Shown: positions 60,286 through 64,000 of the stretch, one piece after another
How the letters are laid out: each line of letters begins with the position of its first letter
Numbering within the stretch: position 1 is the first letter of the stretch
Assembly (NCBI RefSeq): GCF_003951285.1
Contig: NZ_RXFQ01000024.1
Span: 33,514-97,513, forward strand
Direction: 5' to 3'
Length of the DNA: 64,000 bases
Source of the DNA: Variovorax beijingensis
GTDB lineage: Bacteria > Pseudomonadota > Gammaproteobacteria > Burkholderiales > Burkholderiaceae_C
Made by a program: the position numbers and the translations under genes
The notes under the pieces: generated by a model
Seen by the model: the letters and a program-made list of their open reading frames with translations, nothing else
Database searches by the model: none
Told to the model about the DNA's origin: nothing

Positions 60286-60340
60286 GCCGCTCCAGCCAAG
60301 ACATCACCCTTCCGCAAGTCTTGCTCTTCGGCCGTCGCTC

Positions 60341-61690
60341 TCAAGTCCCAAGCTCGCCCAACTCCAGACGCATGCTTGCCCCTCCAAGGTCGGATGACCC
60401 AATTTCGAGTCGCCCTTGATGGATGCGGGCCACTTCGGAGACGAGGTGCAAACCAAGGCCGGCTCCGCTCCCGCGGGCTCGAAGCCGGTAGAAAGGCTCG
60501 ACGATCCGCCCGCGTTGATCCTCCGGAATGCCGGGCCCGGAATCGGACACCTCGATCGTCGCGGGTGGGTAGACGCCGACACGAATCTCGCATCCTTCGC
60601 CACCGTGTTCAATGGCGTTCTGAATCAGGTTCGCCACCGCGCGCTCAATAGAAGTCACGTCGGCGCGGACGCGTACGGCATCGGGAGCATCGACCGCAAC
60701 CGAACAGCCATTCATAATTACCAGAGGGGCAAGATCACCGACCACCCGCTCACAGAGCAGCCGAAGGTCGACGGAATCGATGGATGCTGGTTCGCGTGTA
60801 AGCCTTTGAAGATCAAGCAGTTGCTCAGCCAGTGTCGTCAACCGCGTTGTAGACCGAACCAACCGCGCCTTATCCCTGGTTTCATTGGGCAAGGATTCGA
60901 TCTGTATGCGCAGCGTTGCAATGGGCGTTCGCAGCTCATGTGCCGCGTCCGCCAAAAATCTTTCGTGGCGCTTGTAACCCTCGTCGAGACGGTCGAAGGC
61001 TCGGTTGACAGCCGCCACGAGCGGCTGGATCTCGGTGGCCACTTCAGTCATTGGCAAGCGCGTTTCAAGGCGATCTATGTCGATATGTTCTGCCTTGGCC
61101 GCAGTAGCCACCGTTCCCGCCAATCCGCGACGGATGACAAATGGCGTAGCCACAAGCACCACCAGTGCCGTCACAAGCATGGTGGGAGCTACCAGTACGA
61201 GGTAGGCCGTCGCTATCCATTTGAACTTGTCTACCAAAGCCAGCGGCGCACCAGCCTGCACTATGACGTTGACAGCTCCTTCATCCGTATCGATCCGCTC
61301 GAAACGAGCCACAGGCCGGCCGACAGTTTCGGCGAGATCCAACGCCGACCGTTCCTCGCCATCCAGGACTCGAAGCAACTCGACATAGCGAGGAGGGACA
61401 TCACCATGCCGCAACTCGTATCCCTGCGAATTGCGCACTGCAAACCAGAGGTTCGGTGCAGCGCCCAACAACCGCTGCACTTCCGAGGCCGTTCCCAGCA
61501 CAAGCTTTCCGTCGGGAGTGTGCCGAATCGACCTGCCGATGATCTGCGCCGTACGCTCCCCGCCTTCGTCCACGAGTCTTCCTACCGCGCCGAAAATCGC
61601 GATCACGCCGAGAAGCGCCAGCAAGCTTGCGACAACCTGCAGGAGGACGAGATTTCCGACCAGTCGCCAGCGCAGGGATCTTGGTTTCAT
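60341..61690 (-). CDS. two-component sensor histidine kinase
   Basis: 449-residue membrane sensor kinase. TM1 (about 10-35), a periplasmic sensor of about 115 residues, TM2 (about 155-185), HAMP-like linker, phosphoacceptor His251 in DAAHELRTPIATLRIQ, N-box LIQNAIEHG, and G-boxes SDSGPGIPEDQRGRI and GAGLGLHLV. Resembles QseC/PmrB-type kinases. Its start overlaps the response-regulator stop by 4 nt. Confidence 0.93.
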   Translation of the reverse strand: MKPRSLRWRLVGNLVLLQVVASLLALLGVIAIFGAVGRLVDEGGERTAQIIGRSIRHTPDGKLVLGTASEVQRLLGAAPNLWFAVRNSQGYELRHGDVPPRYVELLRVLDGEERSALDLAETVGRPVARFERIDTDEGAVNVIVQAGAPLALVDKFKWIATAYLVLVAPTMLVTALVVLVATPFVIRRGLAGTVATAAKAEHIDIDRLETRLPMTEVATEIQPLVAAVNRAFDRLDEGYKRHERFLADAAHELRTPIATLRIQIESLPNETRDKARLVRSTTRLTTLAEQLLDLQRLTREPASIDSVDLRLLCERVVGDLAPLVIMNGCSVAVDAPDAVRVRADVTSIERAVANLIQNAIEHGGEGCEIRVGVYPPATIEVSDSGPGIPEDQRGRIVEPFYRLRARGSGAGLGLHLVSEVARIHQGRLEIGSSDLGGASMRLELGELGT

Positions 61691-62361
61691 GCGGAAGTTT
61701 TCAGTAGATAGCCGACCCCACGAATGGCGTGTATTTCCACGCCTGCGCCCGATCGCTCCAGCTTGGATCGAACTCTGGATACGTGGGCGTCCAAGGAGTT
61801 CGAGCGTATGTCATCCGCATCTCCATAAATGCGCTCCAGCAGCCGCTGCCGAAATACTGTACGGCCTGTCGACAGGAGAAGGGTTTCGAGCACCAGAAGC
61901 TCGCGTCGCGTCAAGGCAAGCGGTTCGTTCCCGACTTGGAACTGGCGTGATTCGTGGTCAAAATGCAGCCGCCCGGCGACGCTGATCTGCTGCGCACGCA
62001 CAACGGGCCGGCGCGCGAGAGCCCGAATCCGGGCCATCAGTTCGTCGATGGAGAACGGCTTGGCCAGGTAGTCATCCGCGCCACGGTCCAGGCTGCGAAC
62101 CCGCTCCGTTACCTCGCCCATCGCGGTCAAGACCAGCGCTGGCGTTGACCGGCCGGAGCTTCGAAGAAATTCAATGAGGGCAAGGCCGTCGCCATCGGGC
62201 AGGCCCCTGTCCACGATGAATATATCGTGGTCCGCATCGATTGCGAGATGCATGGCTTCACGCAATGACGAAGCGATGTCCACCACCATCGAGTGGTCAT
62301 GCAGGGCGGACGCCAGCGCCTGCGCCAGATCGGAATCGTCTTCAACTACAAGGATTTTCAA
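61687..62361 (-). CDS. OmpR-family response regulator
   Basis: 224-residue response regulator: receiver domain with phospho-acceptor Asp51 (IFIVDRGLPDGDG), acidic pair in VVEDDSD, and conserved Lys in YLAKPFSIDEL. The C-terminal winged helix has LTRRELLVLETLLLSTGRTV and VHA-like ending SLDAHVSRVRSKL. The start codon is TTG (62359-62361), chosen because the canonical KILVVEDD begins at the next codon and no in-frame ATG fits. Partner of the kinase downstream. Confidence 0.93.
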   Translation of the reverse strand: MKILVVEDDSDLAQALASALHDHSMVVDIASSLREAMHLAIDADHDIFIVDRGLPDGDGLALIEFLRSSGRSTPALVLTAMGEVTERVRSLDRGADDYLAKPFSIDELMARIRALARRPVVRAQQISVAGRLHFDHESRQFQVGNEPLALTRRELLVLETLLLSTGRTVFRQRLLERIYGDADDIRSNSLDAHVSRVRSKLERSGAGVEIHAIRGVGYLLKTSA

Positions 62362-62443
62362 GGGCGAACCATACTTTGGGTCAAACGGGGCAGGCTATCG
62401 AACCCCATCTAGGCAAACCGGAAGCCGTTTGCCCGATCGAACG

Positions 62444-63187
62444 TCAGTCCGCGAGTCGCCGGCCATCCAACTGCTCCGCCGGACGTCTGGAGCGAGCCAG
62501 CCCCGTGGGACGTTTCCATATCGCGCGCCCCCACGGGCTCCACGCCGCGCCCCGCGCCAAGCAGGCCACGAGTATGCCGCCGGCCACGTCGATGAAGACA
62601 TGCTGGCGGGTCGCAAGCGTCGAATAGATGATAGCGAGACACCAGAACCAGTTGAAAGCTCGGACCCAGTGCGGCGAGCGAATGCTCTTCAGCTGGCTCG
62701 AAATGATGTACGCGCTGTACACGGCGAATGCCACGTGCAGCGAGGGGAATGCGTTTCCGCTGGCGTCGGACTCTTTCAGAAGGCGGAGCATCGGAACCTG
62801 GGACCAGTCAACGCTGAACGGCGGTGTGACGGTGGGAAAGAGCCAGAATGATGCGATGCCCAGGAGAGCAATGGCCAAGGCTCCCGCGGCGTAGGCGCGC
62901 AGCGCGCCTGCGTTCAACGCGAAAGCGGGGGCAAGTGACACGTAAACCCAAAGCGATACGTAAGGTACGAACGCAAACTCGTTGACGCCGATCCACTGAT
63001 CGATCCACGTCATCGGCATCGTGATCGCCCGGCCCGCCGTCTCTTCCATGGTCCAGAAGTACACAGCGAAGAATGCGGCGATACCCGTGACCGTACCGAT
63101 CATTTTCAGGAACCAGAGTGTCCGGATTCGAAACCAGAGGGCTCCGGTCCAGGAAAAAGGCACGTGCGCAGGTTGGATGTATTTCAT
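62444..63187 (-). CDS. PAP2-family phosphatase (membrane)
   Basis: 247-residue PAP2/inositolphosphorylceramide-synthase-like membrane protein with about six transmembrane helices. Active-site motifs SGNAFPSLHVAF (His151) and ATRQHVFIDVAGG (His196, Asp200) are present; the first KxxxxxxRP motif is not obvious. Likely acts on lipid phosphates or lipid A head groups. It lies 82 nt upstream of the response regulator in the same direction, so the two-component system may control it. Confidence 0.87.
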   Translation of the reverse strand: MKYIQPAHVPFSWTGALWFRIRTLWFLKMIGTVTGIAAFFAVYFWTMEETAGRAITMPMTWIDQWIGVNEFAFVPYVSLWVYVSLAPAFALNAGALRAYAAGALAIALLGIASFWLFPTVTPPFSVDWSQVPMLRLLKESDASGNAFPSLHVAFAVYSAYIISSQLKSIRSPHWVRAFNWFWCLAIIYSTLATRQHVFIDVAGGILVACLARGAAWSPWGRAIWKRPTGLARSRRPAEQLDGRRLAD

Positions 63188-63239
63188 CTGAGGTCCACAG
63201 GGGTCGGAGGACCATCCTATGGACCGAGATTGCGCGAAC

Positions 63240-63281
63240 ATTACGCAGATCGGCGGGCAGAAGCGGGCGGATCTGCGTAAT
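63240..63281. promoter_or_regulatory. 12-bp perfect inverted repeat upstream of PAP2 gene
   Basis: ATTACGCAGATC (63240-63251) and GATCTGCGTAAT (63270-63281) with an 18-base spacer, 53 nt upstream of the PAP2 start. It may be the response-regulator site or a transcription-attenuating hairpin. It could also mark the edge of the decayed region that follows. Confidence 0.5.
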
Positions 63282-63296
63282 CATCGACGCGACCCC

Positions 63297-63557
63297 GTCT
63301 TCAGCATCGTGGTGTGGCACCGCCAAAGCGGTGTGCAGCGATTCTCGAGCGACTTTAGCGGAGCTTGCCAAGGCCGGCGGTCTCCGTTCGCGGCCGAGCG
63401 CCGCGGACTTCGCGGCTTTGTGCCATCCACAAGCACTCCCGCCGAAATTTCCACGTACATCGACAAAGACTACGAGCGCATCGCGAAAGGCGCCAAGACT
63501 CAGATCGACCGATCGGCCACCCATAAGGAGGCGACCCTTCTCGCAATGCTCGCGTAA
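63297..63557 (+). pseudogene. decayed Bug/TctC receptor 3' fragment
   Basis: In one frame VFSIVVWH resembles the Bug 'SVWHGLFAPAGTP' block. A second frame continues GTAKAVCSDSRATLAELAKA, like the GTP..VV..L....... LA..P block. The first frame resumes VPSTSTPAEISTYIDKDYER, matching the STPAEF..YI..EY.R.. ending. So a receptor C-terminus survives with frameshifts and deletions and no start. The remaining bases of the 448-nt gap 63188-63635 hold no other gene. Confidence 0.45.
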
Positions 63558-63635
63558 CCCTCATAGGTAGTCTTCTCGTCTGTCTCCAACCGATTCGCAG
63601 ATCGCGGATCGCGCGGCGATCTTATAAGGAGCTGA

Positions 63636-63956
63636 ATGATGAAGTTGAAGGGCAATCTTCTAGTGCTTGCAGTTGTAGCGGCGTCGACGCTCACGTTGAC
63701 AGGCTGTGCGGTGGATCGACATGAACAACGCGCGGCAATCAAGGGAGCTCTGATTGGTGCAGCTGGAGGCGCAGCGATCAGCGCAATGACAGGCGGAGAT
63801 GTGGCTGCAGGCGCTGCGATCGGAGCGGCTGGTGGTGCTGCTGTAGGTGTCATAACTCATGAAGGGCGCGAACGCCGCGTCTACAACGACAGAGGTCGCC
63901 GGTACTGGCAGGACGACTACGGCCAGCGGCGCTATGTTCCCGACGGCTACCGCTAA
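63636..63956 (+). CDS. glycine-zipper outer-membrane lipoprotein
   Basis: 106 residues. The lipoprotein signal peptide ends LTLTG-Cys24 (lipobox LTGC). A Gly/Ala-rich zipper follows: KGALIGAAGGAAISAMTGGD and AAGAAIGAAGGAAVGVITHE. The basic/aromatic tail RRYWQDDYGQRRYVPDGYR resembles the OmpA-like/YMGG zipper group. Strong AAGGAG ribosome site at 63626-63631. A small envelope protein, probably stress related. Last 44 bases of the window after it hold nothing recognisable. Confidence 0.9.
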   Translation: MMKLKGNLLVLAVVAASTLTLTGCAVDRHEQRAAIKGALIGAAGGAAISAMTGGDVAAGAAIGAAGGAAVGVITHEGRERRVYNDRGRRYWQDDYGQRRYVPDGYR

Positions 63957-64000
63957 TTGAATTGAGTTGACCTGAACCCAACAGTCAGCGCAGTTCGAAC

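Noticed and set aside
1..64000. CRISPR arrays, insertion sequences, prophage, tRNA or rRNA genes
   Set aside because: No regularly spaced repeats, transposase or integrase motifs, or RNA-gene-like sequence were seen anywhere in the window.

Overview
The window is GC-rich, densely packed with genes, and looks like the chromosome of a Burkholderiales betaproteobacterium, probably Comamonadaceae-like. The evidence is three orphan Bug/TctC periplasmic receptors (plus a decayed remnant of a fourth), a prpC-acnD-prpF methylcitrate operon with a ScfR-type regulator, Ltp-like thiolase/DUF35 pairs, and many LysR/AraC/TetR-controlled CoA-ester catabolic operons. No rRNA, tRNA, CRISPR array, integrase or insertion sequence was seen. 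Genus cannot be decided from the sequence alone.

Layout. (1) 1-6130, minus strand: a three-subunit molybdenum hydroxylase (FAD, 2Fe-2S and Mo subunits) with an alpha/beta hydrolase, a CoxG-like protein and a Bug receptor, divergent from a LysR regulator (6241-7227). (2) 7184-11491: an AraC regulator divergent from a coniferyl-aldehyde-dehydrogenase-like ALDH and a GMC alcohol oxidoreductase. (3) 29901 down to 11495, minus strand: about 18.4 kb and 19 genes with tiny gaps or 4-nt overlaps. In order they are ferredoxin, ferredoxin reductase, ALDH, cytochrome P450, two SDRs, a LivK-like receptor, a degenerate thiolase, a Bug receptor, an acyl-CoA synthetase, an intact SCPx-type thiolase, two hot-dog dehydratases, an enoyl-CoA hydratase, an SDR and the LivG/F/H/M transporter. 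This reads as a complete uptake, P450 oxidation, CoA activation and beta-oxidation route. (4) 30063-33306: a PrpF-like isomerase and a Bug receptor divergent from a LysR gene. (5) 37869 to 33318: Ltp2-like thiolase, DUF35 protein, crotonase and two class III CoA-transferases. (6) 38260-40489: a succinate-semialdehyde-dehydrogenase-like ALDH divergent from a TetR regulator. (7) 45631 to 40497: crotonase, second Ltp-like thiolase, second DUF35 protein, acyl-CoA synthetase and acyl-CoA dehydrogenase. (8) 45906-47863: nitroreductase, panD and coaD. (9) 48109-56012: methylcitrate cycle operon (prpC, acnD, prpF, a PrpB-like lyase) and its divergent ScfR regulator. (10) 56102-60248: amidohydrolase, alpha/beta hydrolase and FAH-family hydrolase divergent from an AraC regulator. 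(11) 60341-63956: PAP2 phosphatase, response regulator and sensor kinase, a Bug-receptor remnant and a glycine-zipper lipoprotein.

How the genes may work together (inference). A hydrophobic, probably branched or alicyclic acid or alcohol is imported, oxidised by a class I P450 and an ALDH, activated to a CoA ester and shortened by beta-oxidation or retro-aldol cleavage. Propionyl-CoA from methyl branches would feed the adjacent methylcitrate cycle, while panD and coaD would support CoA supply. Three of the operons share a 30-bp upstream element built on GTCCAATA, and two share a 56-bp repeated element. The most unusual proteins are a thiolase paralogue that has lost its nucleophilic Cys and GHP His, and a pair of CoA-transferases in which one partner lacks the catalytic Asp.
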